From contig CM069436.1 of assembly GCA_035610365.1 (NCBI GenBank), forward strand, positions 4,206,937 to 4,270,936: a DNA stretch of 64,000 nt, given 5' to 3'. Both the position numbers and the translations under genes were made by a program. Below are positions 51,601-61,150 of this stretch, piece by piece. The notes under the pieces were generated by a model. It searched no databases. It was not told the DNA's origin and saw only the letters and a list, made by a program, of their open reading frames with translations. Numbering within the stretch: position 1 is the first letter of the stretch; the number at the start of each line of letters is the position of its first letter. Origin of the DNA: Aquatica leii. Lineage: Eukaryota > Arthropoda > Insecta > Coleoptera > Lampyridae.

Positions 51601-54600
51601 TATTCACAAAATATTGCTGCTTCCTTTGTGAATGGGATAGCCGAGCCCGAGATAAACATTACATCGTACGGGACTGGCCTCTGCGAGAAAATCTTATTCC
51701 TGGTCAGAAAAATGTCGCCCACAATCCTTTGGTTCCGAAGGAAAATATTTACTTACCACCTTTACACATCAAACTTGGATTGATCAAGCAGTTTGTGAAA
51801 GCAGTGGACAAGACAGGTGGCGCATTTCAATTTTTGAAAACTAAATTTCCTCGTCTTAGCGAAGCTAAAATCAAAGAAAGCGTTTTTGTTGGTCCCCAGA
51901 TTAGACAACTCTTCCAAGATTCGACGTTTATTAAACACCTAAATCGAAAAGAAAAACGAGCTTGACTTGCATTTCAAAACGTTTGTAAGAACTTCCTGGG
52001 TAACCACAAAAGTGAAGATTATGTCGCTCACGTCGAGGAACTGCTTTTAGCGTACAAGGACATAGGATGTAACATGTCTCTTAAACTTTACTTCCTTCAC
52101 TTGTATCTGGACTTTTTCCCTGAAAATTTAGGAGCCGTCTCGGATAAACACGGGGAACGGTGCCATCAAGACATCGCTAGGCTGGAGAAGAGATTTTCAG
52201 GGAAGTGGAATGCAAGCATGTTGGCGGAGTACTGCTGGTTTTTGAAACGAGAGAGCTGTACCTCAGGGTATAAAAGGAAAGCAAGCACCAAGTAACGATG
52301 AATATCTTTTTATTTATTACTGTTTATAGCTAAAATAGTTCTTTTTCCCATTTAAATTAAATTCATGTCCATATATTTATTATTATAATAATTGTTATAA
52401 TTATTATTATCGTTCGATAAATAAATTATAATTAATTTATCGAAAAGTGGTAAAATTAGAGATTTGGGGCTCTCTCGAAAATGGTTGGTGATGGAAGAAA
52501 ACGGAAGACATATTTGGATTCAGGACGTCATTTTACATAAGAATCACCCGGAATAGTGTCAGGGCTCGATAAAAAATATTTTTTTGCAGACCAGTGTTAT
52601 TAAATGTGTTAAATATCTCTGAAATTATTAACTTTAAGTCCAGAGAATGATTATACCAATCAAAAGGTAATTTAAAAACAAATTTAATTATGCAAAAACA
52701 TACGTGTTCCATTAAAAATAAGAAAGTTATTAACGTTTGAAGTTTGTCAAATTCATGGTAATTTTTATCAAGTAATAGGTTAGAAATATGGCAACGTTTG
52801 ACACGGAATCATTAAAACAATGTTTAAAAATTCCAAAAATCTAAAACGAATGCCAATAGAGCTAAAAACAAAGAAGTTATAGGCTATTTTTGTTAATGAC
52901 ACAACTGTCAAATGTTTACGAAAAAAATTAATAAATCGAAAACTATTAAATTTAGGTATAGGGAATGGTATCGACATTTTATTAGAAATTACTTAAGAAA
53001 TTTAAAAATCAACGTTGTCCCATTTGAAAAAAAAATTTTTTGTTATACCGCAAAATTGGGACAACCAATAACATTTTGTACAAATCATTTTTTTTTCTAT
53101 CTGTCACGGGAAAGCCCGACGCACTGTTGCAGGACCCAGTATATATCTCCCCCATCTATTCTAACAATATTCAATCCAAATAAGTCAATTTACATCTACA
53201 CAGACGCAAGTGGAGAAGGATTAGGTGCAATTTTGAAGCAAGTTAGAAGATGGACTGACATTCAGTATTTTATTTTTCAAAAAAACTAACAGATCGTCAA
53301 AGGAAGAAAGCTTCAATTTATTTGGAATGCTTAGCTATAAAAGAAGCAATTGTGTTTTGGCAGCATTTGTTAATTGGCAATGATTTTACGATGGTTTTAA
53401 TCATAAACCTAATCTTATATGTACCGCAATATACAGCTATGTGCAAATGTATTAGGCGCCCCTCATAAAATGATTTATTATAGAAACTCTGCTGATCTCA
53501 GGTAAACAGACTTCATAGATGTCTAATTGCTTCTATATAATTGAGTTTTTTTTATTACCTAAGTATTTATATGACAATCTTGTCTCTCAGAACTTAAGTT
53601 ATTATTGACTGTGTGTAAATAAAGGCGTAGTATTTGAAAACACAAGACATTCTTTGTGATTTTTCGTTGTGAATTTATGTTCTTTATCTAATAATGCCTA
53701 AACAACAGGAATTGGTGCTTTTAATACACATGGGTTTACGCAAGTTTCAATTGCTGAAAAAAAATGATGCGTCGTGCAAACAACTTAAAAACAATACAAA
53801 GAAACTCAAAATGAAAATCCAACCAAAAAGTGGAAAAAACAGCGTACATCTACAAGCCAAGGTTATTATTTAGAAAGAATGGCCTTACAAGATCGACGAA
53901 AATCGTCAAAAGAATTAAGCAGTACACTGTAGACCGAAAGAGTTAGTTTCTGCTAGTACCATTCGAATACGGCTAAAGGAAATAAACTTCCATGGTTGCC
54001 TTGCTCGCCGAAGGCCCTTGATTACAGGAGAGCATAAGAAAAAACGACTCGCGTGGGCTAAAAAGTACGCAAGTTGGAGAGTTAAGAACTAGTCACGTGT
54101 GGTTTTGCTTCATACTTATCTGTGCATTTATTAGAGATGTATCAACCAAACTGTAGCCCATTGAATGACAGAAGTTCCATTTTATTATTTTTGTGGTATC
54201 GTTTACAGCTTTTTGGGCGTGTTGGGCTCAGTATCTGCGCCAGAGACGGAGTAAAGCGTACAATCCGGAATGCTTAGTATCTACAGTGAAGCATAGAAGT
54301 GGAACTATCATGCTTTGGGATTGCATATCAACTTCGGAAGTCGGTGAAATGTTTGTGTGCGAGAGACCCATGAACAATCAACGTTATACGTCAATGCTGC
54401 AAGAAGTTTGGGAGCCCTAGAGACTTTGTGGAGAGGATATAGAGAATATGGGTAACTGTTATTATCAACACTACAATGCAACGATGCCGTGGTGTACCAA
54501 CAACACAGTGCCTCTGCTAGATTGGCAACCACTTATCTCCTATTGAAAATTTGTGGCACATATTATTAATGAGAGTTGCAGAATATTATTAATGGTAAAG

Positions 54601-56404
54601 AATGGCAGTCGATACCTAAAGAACTATACTACAAACTAATGTGTACAATCCTGAAACATATTAAAGCGGTCCTAAACACGCGCCATGATTAATTCCACAA
54701 ATGACTGCACAAATGAAATTAAAACACGAATCGAAAAGGCAAGAACTAATTTTAACAAACCAAGAAAGGTACTTTGCACAAGAGATTTAAAACTGAACTT
54801 GAGAATGCGGCTGGCTAAATGCTGCATATGCTTTATGGGATGGAGTATGGGTGTATAGAAGGATCTTGAATGTATCATGGACAGACCATGTCACAAACGA
54901 CGAAGTTTCGAGAAGACTAAACAAAAAGAACGAGATCATACTGATCATAGACACAATTAAAATAAGAAAACAAAAATATCTAGGACATATTACACGCGGA
55001 GAAAAATACACCAGATTACAATTAATTATGCAAGGTAAAATTCAAACTCTGTACAAACATATTTATGATAGATTACTTTTCCAGATATTGCTGGCACAGA
55101 GTTCAAAGTAGAAAAATCCTAACGACTTCAAACAATCGTACATACAAACTTTCGTACCCAACAATTGATTCCACGAACATCAAAAAGTTTTTAACTGATA
55201 AAAATATAAAGGTTACGTTAACTGCAACTGACTGCAAGGTCATATGGTATGGTGGAACGTTTCAACCAAATTGGTAAATAAGATCAGATGTTTACTAAAT
55301 ACACCAGCAGTAAATTGAAGGTGGTAAACTCTTGCTACAGGAGCGATCGAAACTTACAATGAAACCATACATTCCGTCACCGGATATGCACCTGCGTATC
55401 TTTTATTTGACCAAGATATAGATATTTGCTCAATTGATATGATCGCACCAGACATAAATTAGGATAGAAAAAGGGCATACGACACAACAGTACAGTATTG
55501 GGAGATTCGATCAAAATAAAAATGACAAAGATTTAAATATCGGTGATTAAATTTTTGTGACGAGTCGTAATAAGTTAAATAGAGAAAAGGTAGATGAGGT
55601 TAGAAGGAGACCTTTTCAAATAGTAAAGCAAATTTCACCTTTAATGTATCGTTTAAATTTAAATAAGAAAAATAAAATAAATTTTTTAACTATGATCTGA
55701 TATTTATTTTCTTTCAGGAAATGATTCGAGGAGAGGATGTTATGTATCCGCTGTTATGTAACATTGTAAAGCTCCTGTATTCAATGTTAGTTCCTAAAGC
55801 CGCTACTAGGTTGACTATATATCCTAAAGGATGGTTACTCAGTTATATCCAACTTAAAGTACATTTTAATTATAATTTCAATGTTAGTTTTGAACCGTAA
55901 GAATTAGCTTAGTTTATTTCAGATAATGCAATTTTATAATTATTTGGTTATTTTATGTATTAAAACTAAAAATACTTTTTCAGTGACGTTTTTCTACTCT
56001 CCATTCAAAACCTTATTTATTTTGTATAAAATAATAACCATATTATATTTATCTTTCTGTAATGAAGCACTAAATGCTAGACAACATATTTCAGTCAGTT
56101 TTAATAAAATAAATATTTACCGAGATACATACAATATTCCATTCTTTTTGAACACCCTGTATACCCATTTTTAAAATTAATAAAATAGGTATATTTATGC
56201 ACTAATGTTTGAAATTTTGCAAGCTGGTTAATATCATTATAAATGTGTGCAAACAATAAGTTTTAAAGAGAAAAGCAATTTCGTAATACTGTGTAGCAAC
56301 ACATACTTCAACAACAAATTGTGTAATTACTAAAGATACATACCTGTATGAGATGAAAATCCATTATGGACCACATCAAAACCAACTTCACGTCTTTGAC
56401 TCAT
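41585..56404 (-). CDS. ENT family nucleoside transporter, copy C (complete)
   Basis: A complete SLC29-type transporter, 482 residues. Exons on the minus strand: 56344-56404 (leader), 46456-46688, 46265-46404, 42698-42843, 42418-42650, 42187-42367, 42016-42137, 41758-41963 and 41585-41711. The lengths sum to 1,449 nt, every junction is GT-AG, and the leader's phase 1 fits exon 2. The start is an ATG in an AAAAAATG context; the hydrophilic N-terminus (MSQRREVGFD..., then DESEKLPLQQQQ) is cytosolic in this family. PWNMF of TM1 is at about residue 89, GGNLTTRIVWS at about 145, YTGA in TM5, the loop YYRHYELKEK after TM6, TLSIFPAV in TM7 and FIWPWF in TM11. In TM8, Ala360 and Ser364 replace the family's Asp and Arg (FNVCAMIGSYLT). 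The first coding intron (9.7 kb) is filled with nested transposons. I am sure of the family; the substrate is unknown. Confidence 0.9.
42923..43915 (+). mobile_element. DNA transposon with about 250-bp TIRs in ENT C intron 3
   Basis: The left arm (42,923-43,170) and the right arm (43,655-43,915) are inverted copies from agtatgaaataaat inwards, sharing agtttgtggaaatttc and acacgtcgattttgtt with mismatches. Plus-strand interior from an ATG at 43,320 reads as a decayed mariner-type helix-turn-helix region (RTEADVCRLFNNKYPNREP, then TQYTVKKTF) with stops. The minus-strand open frame over the right arm is antisense to this. A TA duplication is possible but ambiguous. Confidence 0.65.
44110..44700. 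repeat. Inverted repeat, about 100-bp arms
   Basis: gaaaataaaacatttttaaa at about 44,120 and the following sequence to 44,218 return inverted at about 44,590-44,690. Related blocks with gatggatttttgaaaataca recur directly near 44,291. This may be part of an older element around the hAT remnant. Confidence 0.5.
44880..45860 (+). pseudogene. hAT transposase C-terminal remnant
   Basis: The frame reads LPPQPILTRWGSW, then a TAG at about 44,974 in the position of a Tyr. It is then open for 166 codons (45,010-45,510) to a stop. The end, FKYCPVTSCDCERSF and DNIEKHMIIYC, is the hAT dimerisation region. The N-terminal BED finger and catalytic Asp/Glu region are not present in this stretch. Beyond the stop, ggaatttatagcagcatatt and gcatatatgcttc lead to cctgcccaagcttag near 45,855, which could be the 3' terminus. 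It is dead in its present form. Confidence 0.7.
45861..46264. other. ENT C intron 3 next to exon 3
   Basis: AT-rich intron. The last 110 bp match the equivalent part of copies A and B. No other feature seen. Confidence 0.5.
46689..47560. other. ENT C first coding intron, proximal part
   Basis: The first about 540 bp match the sequences upstream of exon 2 in copies A and B. The remainder is AT-rich and precedes the gypsy remnant. Minus-strand open frames here are short and without recognisable content. Confidence 0.5.
47690..48245 (+). pseudogene. Gypsy element 1: reverse transcriptase remnant
   Basis: Plus-strand frames give FPRIEDMMSTC, YFNVVDANSAFW, then SPAIFQRIASNMI, NFIDDTLIFSRSFEEHLQHL (catalytic IDD) and SVKYLEHIVEQKKITPL. 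This is the order of a Ty3/gypsy RT palm and thumb. Several frame changes are needed. The same element resumes at 53,100 after the inserted DNA transposon. Confidence 0.75.
48735..50010 (-). mobile_element. mariner-type transposon inserted in the left TIR
   Basis: Its own inverted ends are caccgaagtaggccaagct (48,740 onward) and the inverse of cggcttgtcttacttcgg (ending near 50,003), extending through gagacaaa-caactgtca. Outside, cactggtctgc of the host TIR resumes, so the insertion split that TIR. An extra 40 bp or so at the left join (gattacacaaaattttgtac...) is not explained. Confidence 0.75.
48870..49909 (-). pseudogene. mariner-type DDE transposase
   Basis: From ATG 49,909 the minus strand encodes an N-terminal helix-turn-helix region (MNLEKDELVDMIF, SFRNVLNGFIETGSV), then EATGISEMSVQRILKKN. 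Next come the first catalytic Asp in LYTDEATF, VWGGTVGNHVIGPYFFD, the second in FLQDGAPAHF, and the third in WPARSPDLTKPDFF, with about 38 residues between the second and third as read. Frames change at least twice, and two stops stand where Trp would be expected (near 49,090-49,110). Inactive. Confidence 0.8.
50159..50607. other. Subterminal, non-coding part of the long-TIR transposon
   Basis: Between the left TIR and the gene. AT-rich, no coding signal; presumably holds the promoter and 5'UTR of the 50,626 gene. Confidence 0.45.
50626..52295 (+). pseudogene. Transposon-borne zinc-finger-like protein, disrupted
   Basis: The start is the Met of MPRECKNHPDSFCYVCGELT rather than an upstream ATG, since the CxxC pair opens the conserved part. 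It continues LSPLVKRAYKLYFDCQVDDQ, VPMVWREPRCHL, DCYFCM (a second Cys pair) and an acidic linker ending QSELNDLVRDL. TAG at 51,193, then TAA soon after, a frame change near 51,400, and TGA at 51,963 (probably an old Trp) break a single protein of about 550 residues. Later parts include CFLCEWDSRARDKHY, PPLHIKLGLIKQFVKA, FPENLGAVSDKHGERCHQD and MLAEYCWFLKR. I know this as an uncharacterised, multi-copy family in insect genomes. The flanking TIRs suggest it is the transposase or an accessory protein, which is inference. Confidence 0.7.
53100..53430 (+). pseudogene. Gypsy element 1: RNase H remnant
   Basis: The frame reads SPPSILTIFNPNKSIYIYTD, with the catalytic Asp, then ASGEGLGAILKQ. It continues in other frames with LTDRQRKKASIYLECLAIKE and FWQHLLIGNDFTM. 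It follows directly from the RT at 47,690-48,245 once the inserted transposon is set aside. Confidence 0.75.
53435..54680 (+). pseudogene. Tc1-like transposon remnant
   Basis: The left end acagctatgtgcaaatgtat looks like a Tc1-type terminus; the right end is unclear. Frames give LKEINFHGCLARRRPL, HKKKRLAWAKKYASW, SKAYNPECLVSTVKHRSG, LWDCISTSEVG and MNNQRYTSMLQ, the order of a Tc1 transposase between its first and second catalytic positions. PIENLWH remains near 54,540. The first Asp and the QDND/N motif are not in readable frames. Confidence 0.65.
54700..55040 (+). pseudogene. LINE 3' tail fragment
   Basis: The frame at about 54,851-55,040 reads RRILNVSWTDHVTNDEVSRR, then KIRKQKYLGHITRGEKYTRL and QLIMQGKI. 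This is the conserved C-terminal end of a non-LTR retrotransposon reverse transcriptase (RTE/CR1-like type, subfamily uncertain). 5'-truncated, as is usual for LINEs. Confidence 0.6.
55050..55690 (+). pseudogene. Gypsy element 1: integrase remnant
   Basis: IDYFSRYCW marks the first catalytic region. Further on are KFLTDKNIKVTLTATDC, then in other frames LLNTPAVN, GAIETYNETIHSVTGYAPAY, DLNIGDKIFVTSRNK, and a C-terminal RRRPFQIVKQISPLMYRLN. The region ends in a frame that meets the polypurine tract. The second Asp and the Glu region are damaged. Confidence 0.65.
55738..56180 (+). mobile_element. Probable 3' LTR of gypsy element 1
   Basis: The polypurine run cgaggagaggatgtt ends integrase, followed by TGTTATGTATCCGCTG, a typical LTR start at about 55,739. 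The right boundary is not visible. The gypsy 5' LTR was not found, so paired LTRs cannot be compared. The accctgtatac near 56,160 may belong to a small unrelated element. Confidence 0.45.
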
Positions 56405-56422
56405 TTTTTAAGAAAATTTAAT
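56344..56422 (-). CDS. Leader coding exon of the ENT locus
   Basis: Acceptor GTTAACAG (ending 56,423), 18 nt of leader sequence, ATG at 56,404-56,402, 20 codons plus one base, then donor G|GTATGT at 56,343. It encodes MSQRREVGFD and VVHNGFSSHT. The hanging G joins CA of exon 2 of copy C to make Ala and keeps the frame. No second copy of this exon was seen upstream of copies A or B. The link to copy C rests on phase, order and strand, not on transcript data. Confidence 0.75.
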
Positions 56423-57010
56423 CTGTTAACAGTAAAATATATTCACATAATCCTAAAAATAAAAACACTTTATTTAAAAAGATCCAATATGTAACTGATG
56501 ATTTTAAACAAATAACGATAATTTTATCATTATTGGTTTCTAACGAAGAAAAGAATGTTTAAAATAAACGTTTCTATAACAAATAAACATGCACTAGTGA
56601 AGTATTTAAACTCAATTAAAATAGATTAAATAAATCGCTGATTTGATATTAAAGCAATAATCAAGTTTAAAGGACAAAGTTCGAGGCTAGATTAAAAAAA
56701 TTACAAAAATTCTATTCATACGTAAGTGAGCAACGAAACAAGATTAATTTAAAGCAATTTGTAATAATAATCGGTTAGAAAAGAGTGTCAATTTCAATTA
56801 AGCTATTAACCTTTAGTGTACTTCCGACCAAAATGATTTAAGGTTACGTTTTAAAATAACAACGCGGTGGATAAAAATAAATAATTAGTACAAATCAATT
56901 TTAGAATGAAAATTAACGAACGTGTTCACTTAAACATTGTTTTTTCCATTTCCACCCTAGAATTCCACATTTCAACAAAAATATGTATTAGTTCTTTTTT
57001 ATGATCTTAC

Positions 57011-57190
57011 CAAATTTCGAAGTCCAGCGTTTGTTGGGCCCCAATTAAGAAACTGAAAATTTTGCCGCTTTTCACCACGTGCTTGGAAAAAAATTAAATT
57101 AGGAAACTCTAAAATAAAACACGCTTTTCTGCGGCCATATTGGATTTTCTGCGTTTAATAGCTGAAAAATCGCAAGGGGTGCGTTGGAAG
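57011..57190 (-). promoter_or_regulatory. Likely 5'UTR exon with a short upstream frame
   Basis: Minus strand: a donor TTTG|GTAAGATC at 57,011/57,010 ends a relatively GC-rich stretch, and the acceptor before the leader ATG lies 590 bp downstream. A 9-codon frame (ATG at 57,138 to a stop at 57,109, MAAEKRVLF) lies inside it, so ribosomes would meet it first. Its ATG overlaps ATGGCCGC, which resembles the Pho/YY1 GCCAT core. Confidence 0.55.
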
Positions 57191-57215
57191 GTGTTTTCGT
57201 TATGTGATCACCTTT

Positions 57216-57223
57216 CTTATATA
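57216..57223 (-). promoter_or_regulatory. TATA box of the ENT locus
   Basis: TATATAAG on the minus strand, about 30 bp upstream of a C-rich stretch (CTTCCAACGCACCCC, about 57,184-57,198) where transcription would begin. No other candidate start is as well placed. Confidence 0.5.
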
Positions 57224-57239
57224 CATTGGTATTGAAAAT

Positions 57240-58380
57240 TTCTTCTTTTAAATAAAATTTAGTTAGATATTAATTATCCTTAAATTTATTTCTAGATTTA
57301 AACCAATACAAAATAGAGAACACGCTTTGTTTGAGATGAATAGAACAAAAGAAAAAACATATGCAAATCGTTATATTTAGCAAACACACTTGATACACTT
57401 GAAACTTCTGCTTGCTTTATTTAACGTTTAACTGCTTTTTTTCGTTATTCTTTATGTCTAATCCTGTTTATGCTCTCGTAGTTTTGCCCTTGTTAAATCT
57501 TTCAAGCATCTCTATCTCTTTCATTCAATTTCAATGACTACACATTATGATATCCATACCATATACATTAGTTGATAACGATATAACAATAGTTTGTTAT
57601 TAAGTAATAAATTGTATCATTTAGCATTCTTTCAGAGTTGTCCCCATTTCGTCCTATCAATAACGCACTGTCCGCGTAGTAGAAAATAATCTCGTTATAG
57701 ATTTTTTAATTATTCCATCTATTATTAAATTATAAGCCTTTTATCTTATTCCTGCTCTGATTACACTTCGTTAAGAAATCATCTGCACTTGTTTCTATCG
57801 TCCTATTATAATAGACATCTTCAATTGTGTTAGCTATATTATATTATTGAGTCACTTTACACCGGTTCGTTTTTAAATTTTTAATGATAAGGTAAACACA
57901 AATAAACATGAATTCCAAATGATAAAACACTCTGCGACTAATTTGCGACACTCCAGTTTCTCAATAATACTTCAGGCACTCGATGCTATCGATTCATTTT
58001 GCTCTCTCACATTTCTATCCCCTTCACACTTGTTCTTATCTGCCAATTCAACTTTTCCGTCACTTGACCTTTTATGACTACCATGAACGTCCTCGATCAT
58101 CAGCTCTGTTAGATAATCTCTTAAATAACCTGGCGGTTGTAGCCTTCTACTCGGTCTACCGCTTCTACCTCTTCACTTTCGATATTTTTCTTCCTACCTA
58201 TCGTGTTGTTCAATTTCTTTACTGTCGTCTTCGTGATTCTGATATTTCTTTAACTGGCTGTTGTATTGTAAAGATCATCTCCATGAAGTCTTTCAATTTT
58301 ATAAGTATCCAAACTTTTTCTATGACTACCCATAGATTAACATAATTAGGTTGTAGTTTTGTGGTTCATCCGTTCCTATA
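57240..58380. other. Upstream of ENT locus, no gene seen
   Basis: AT-rich. The 57,983-58,345 open frame has no recognisable domain and lies where the C-terminal part of the minus-strand gypsy pol would continue. Confidence 0.4.
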
Positions 58381-58389
58381 TGCGATCTT

Positions 58390-59780
58390 CTCATAACTTT
58401 ACGACGTCTCCAGTGTCAAAACTAAAGTTTCGCAAATTTGAAGTTAGGGTTATGTTCATATAAAAACTCGAAAAGCGTTCGTATCCTGTTGTTTTGTATT
58501 CTGAATTGTTCAGATTGCTTTCCATTTTTCGAATCTCCTTTTCCCATAATCTACCATTACATGTCACCGCCATAACCACGGGTACAATCGTTCAGTTCAC
58601 TATTATTCTACCTCGCCATTTGCGTGAGGTCTTCATGTCTTCAAAATTTTTCGACGTAGAACTAGTTCCATGGTCACTAACAGTTTTTGGAACTTCAAAA
58701 TCCAAAACAAAACCTTTTAGTGCTCTTATACAATGTTGGGCTCTTGTGTTTTCCATTGAGTAAAGTTTTACTAACTTGCTCAATCCATCTACCACAACTA
58801 AAATATATACATTCCCTCTTTCACGTTTTACAAAAGGCTCCTGGGTAACGTTATCGGGTGGAGCAACCCTTGTCTTTTACCTCCTAGTATTTTACTAATC
58901 AGACATTCAAAGTAAGTGTATTAGATTGTGCAACTGAACTACCACTCCTTTTCCAATAGAGTCTGTTAATATGTAAAGTAACACTTCTACTTCTACTTTT
59001 CTCTTTAAACGTCTATTAACACGTACCGATTAACTCGATCTATCTCCTCTTTAAACTGTTTTTCCTTGCATTTTGTAAAATTACTATCAACCCTCTTAGC
59101 CTGTCTTCTGTTCTCTGGATTATTAACATCTTATCTTCGTCGGTTAACCCAATTAAAACTTCCCCTCCTTCACTTATATTTCGTCTAAGACATTCGGATC
59201 TCTCTGGATCCGTGTTTTACCTCAAAATCGTATTCACTCAATTAGACATGCCATCATGCTATCCGATTTGCATTTAAATAGACTATCGCTTGGCAATCCG
59301 TTGCGATAGTAAGATGAATTCCCGCCAAGTACGAGCGTAATGTTTCAACCGACCAGAAAACGGCTAATAGTTCCAAACAAGTTGAATAATAAATTTCTGG
59401 ACTCGCAATTTTATTCAATGCACAACCCACTAAATGTCACCCTCTACATAGCATTGTTTGAACCAGCATTCCTGGTAACCCAATCAGTGTCTAACTTTGG
59501 GTAAAAAAGTTAAAGCAGGCTCTCTAAGTAACTCATTTCGTAAATAGTTAAACGATTCTCTTTTCTTCTCTACCCATTTAAAACTGCTTCTTTTAAAAAT
59601 TCCGCTTAGACCAAAAAATCTTTTCTCGGTTCAAGAAAACTCTTGACTGCATCTACCCTTTTCGCACCCATTCTTATTGACATTCATCCTCAACTAAGCT
59701 ACTTGATCTTGGCCAAAATAACACTTAGATAGTTTAAATTTCATAATTTCCCAAAGACCTTTCGTAAACGTTTAATCATT
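58390..59780 (-). pseudogene. Gypsy element 2: decayed pol
   Basis: On the minus strand from high to low coordinates: an RT thumb/RNase H-like stretch (near 59,660-59,520: VDAVKSFLEP, NFLGLSGFFKRSSFKWVEKK), then GGKRQGLLHPI. Integrase follows, with VDGLSKLVKLYSMENTRAQH and RALKGFVLDFEVPKTVSDHG (58,795-58,592), then ESNLNNSEYKTTGYERFS (58,579-58,391). Stops and frame changes are abundant. It is head-to-head with gypsy element 3. Confidence 0.65.
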
Positions 59781-59854
59781 TGACTCTCGCGCAGGCACTA
59801 TAAGATTTCGTCTAGCCATCAACCTCCAAAACTCATAAGGCACGCGTTAGTTAA

Positions 59855-60187
59855 TGTAAAATACATTCCGTTAAATTAAATGTACAACCCGCTAACTGCT
59901 CGTACTCACTTGATATAAGAAAACTAGTACGTTTTGTCTGACTTGTAACGTACTTACTTTTAAGTTGAATCTGGCGCCAACAACTAAGGGAAGCATCCCT
60001 TCTCAAAGCGTAAAAACAAGGTACATCCACCCGGCAAAGGAGATTCCGGTTCGGCCTCCCGCGAAAAACGCGTCGCTCCAGCTTATGTTTTTTATCTGCA
60101 ATTATTTTAAGAATCATTCGTTAAATTTATAATTAAATGTTTATTTTGGTCTCGTTTATTTTAATTGAACGACATACACGCTAAAAT
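59855..60187 (+). mobile_element. Probable 5' LTR of gypsy element 3
   Basis: It lies between element 2 and the primer-binding site, begins TGTAAAATACATTCCG and contains a TATA-like tgatataag. The exact ends are not proven because the 3' LTR is missing. Confidence 0.4.
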
Positions 60188-60203
60188 TGGTGACCTGCGA
60201 CGA
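60188..60203 (+). promoter_or_regulatory. Primer-binding site of gypsy element 3
   Basis: TGGTGACCTGCGACG follows the presumed LTR end and precedes gag, as expected for the site where a tRNA primes minus-strand synthesis. The tRNA was not identified. Confidence 0.5.
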
Positions 60204-60290
60204 TTTAAATAAAACTAAAATAAATTTCGAGTTAACACGAGGCGTGGAGTGTAAAGTGCCAAAGCGACCTTTGCAACAAATAAGAATAGG

Positions 60291-61150
60291 ATGGACAATT
60301 CAAGCGACAATTTGGTTAACCAAGAGCCAAAAACATAAACAGAAGTCAGCGAAATCCGACACATTAAACTACCATGCTTTTGGCAGAAGCGGCCATCGCT
60401 GTGGTTTGCCCAAGTGGACGCGCAGTTTTGCCAATTTGGGGTTCGAGCTGACACCACCAAATATTATACGGTTGTAGCGGCATTGGATTCTAACGTCCTG
60501 CAGCAAGTCGCAGACGTCATCGAAAACCCAACCGCTACAGACAAATACGAAGCTCTGAAGTGCCAACTAATAGCCAGGTTTACAGACTCACAAGAGAAGC
60601 AACTAAGGACGTTGTTAACAGACCTAGAGTTGGGAGACAGACAGCCATCACAACTTTTACTCGAAATGAAGGCCTTAGCAGGTAATAAGATAGACGAAGA
60701 AGTGTTACGCACGCTGTAGTTACAGAAGATGCCATCCCAAATTCAAATTGTATTATAAGTGAGTAAAGACGAAAAGTTAGAAAAACTAGCTGAAATGGCA
60801 GATAAAATTTCGGAAATTGGTAGTTACAGCGTTGCCGCAATTAGTAAAACAACCCATGCACAACAGACACCGAAGAACGAATTATCTACAACTAGTGTGG
60901 CTTCATTAGAAAGACAAATAGCTGAGCTTACGTAAAAAATCGAACGGTTGTCAAGATGGAACAGAACAGAAGACAAAGTGCGAATCGCGACCGCCAGTGC
61001 TATTATCACCGAAAATTCGGAAATAACGCAAGGAAGTGTAGACCACCGTGGAATTTTCGCGCAGCAACAGAATCGGGAAACGAGACGGACCGTCGTTAGT
61101 AGAGGCGGTAAGCGACGGCAACCATCTACAAAACCGCCTATGTGTATATG
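60291..61150 (+). pseudogene. Gypsy element 3: gag
   Basis: Starts at ATG 60,291. TAA at codon 16 (60,336) and TAG at 60,717 interrupt it. Recognisable parts are RPSLWFAQVDAQFCQFGV, PTATDKYEALKCQLIARF, LTDLELGDRQPSQLLLEMK and EKLEKLAEMADKISEIG, a capsid-like region common in arthropod gypsy elements. In a shifted frame, CYYHRKFGNNARKC (about 60,990-61,035) is a zinc-knuckle-like end. Confidence 0.8.

Larger units (their letters stand above)
48291..53063. mobile_element. 4.8-kb DNA transposon with about 550-600-bp TIRs
   Basis: The outer left end (gttccaatttttcggtataac, from about 48,296) is the inverse of the right end (gttataccgcaaaattggg, to about 53,060). The inverse match continues: 48,300-48,720 and 50,010-50,158 on the left pair with about 53,060-52,462 on the right. 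Landmarks are the caatagagctaaaaacaaag block, cactggtctgc, and the ccatcacccacc-type block. The left TIR is interrupted by a mariner-type transposon (48,735-50,010). The interior carries one decayed gene (50,626-52,295). It sits inside gypsy element 1, between RT and RNase H. Confidence 0.8.

Noticed and set aside
57983-58345. 120-codon plus-strand frame as a gene
   Set aside because: No domain, low-complexity composition, and it lies opposite the expected tail of the minus-strand gypsy pol.
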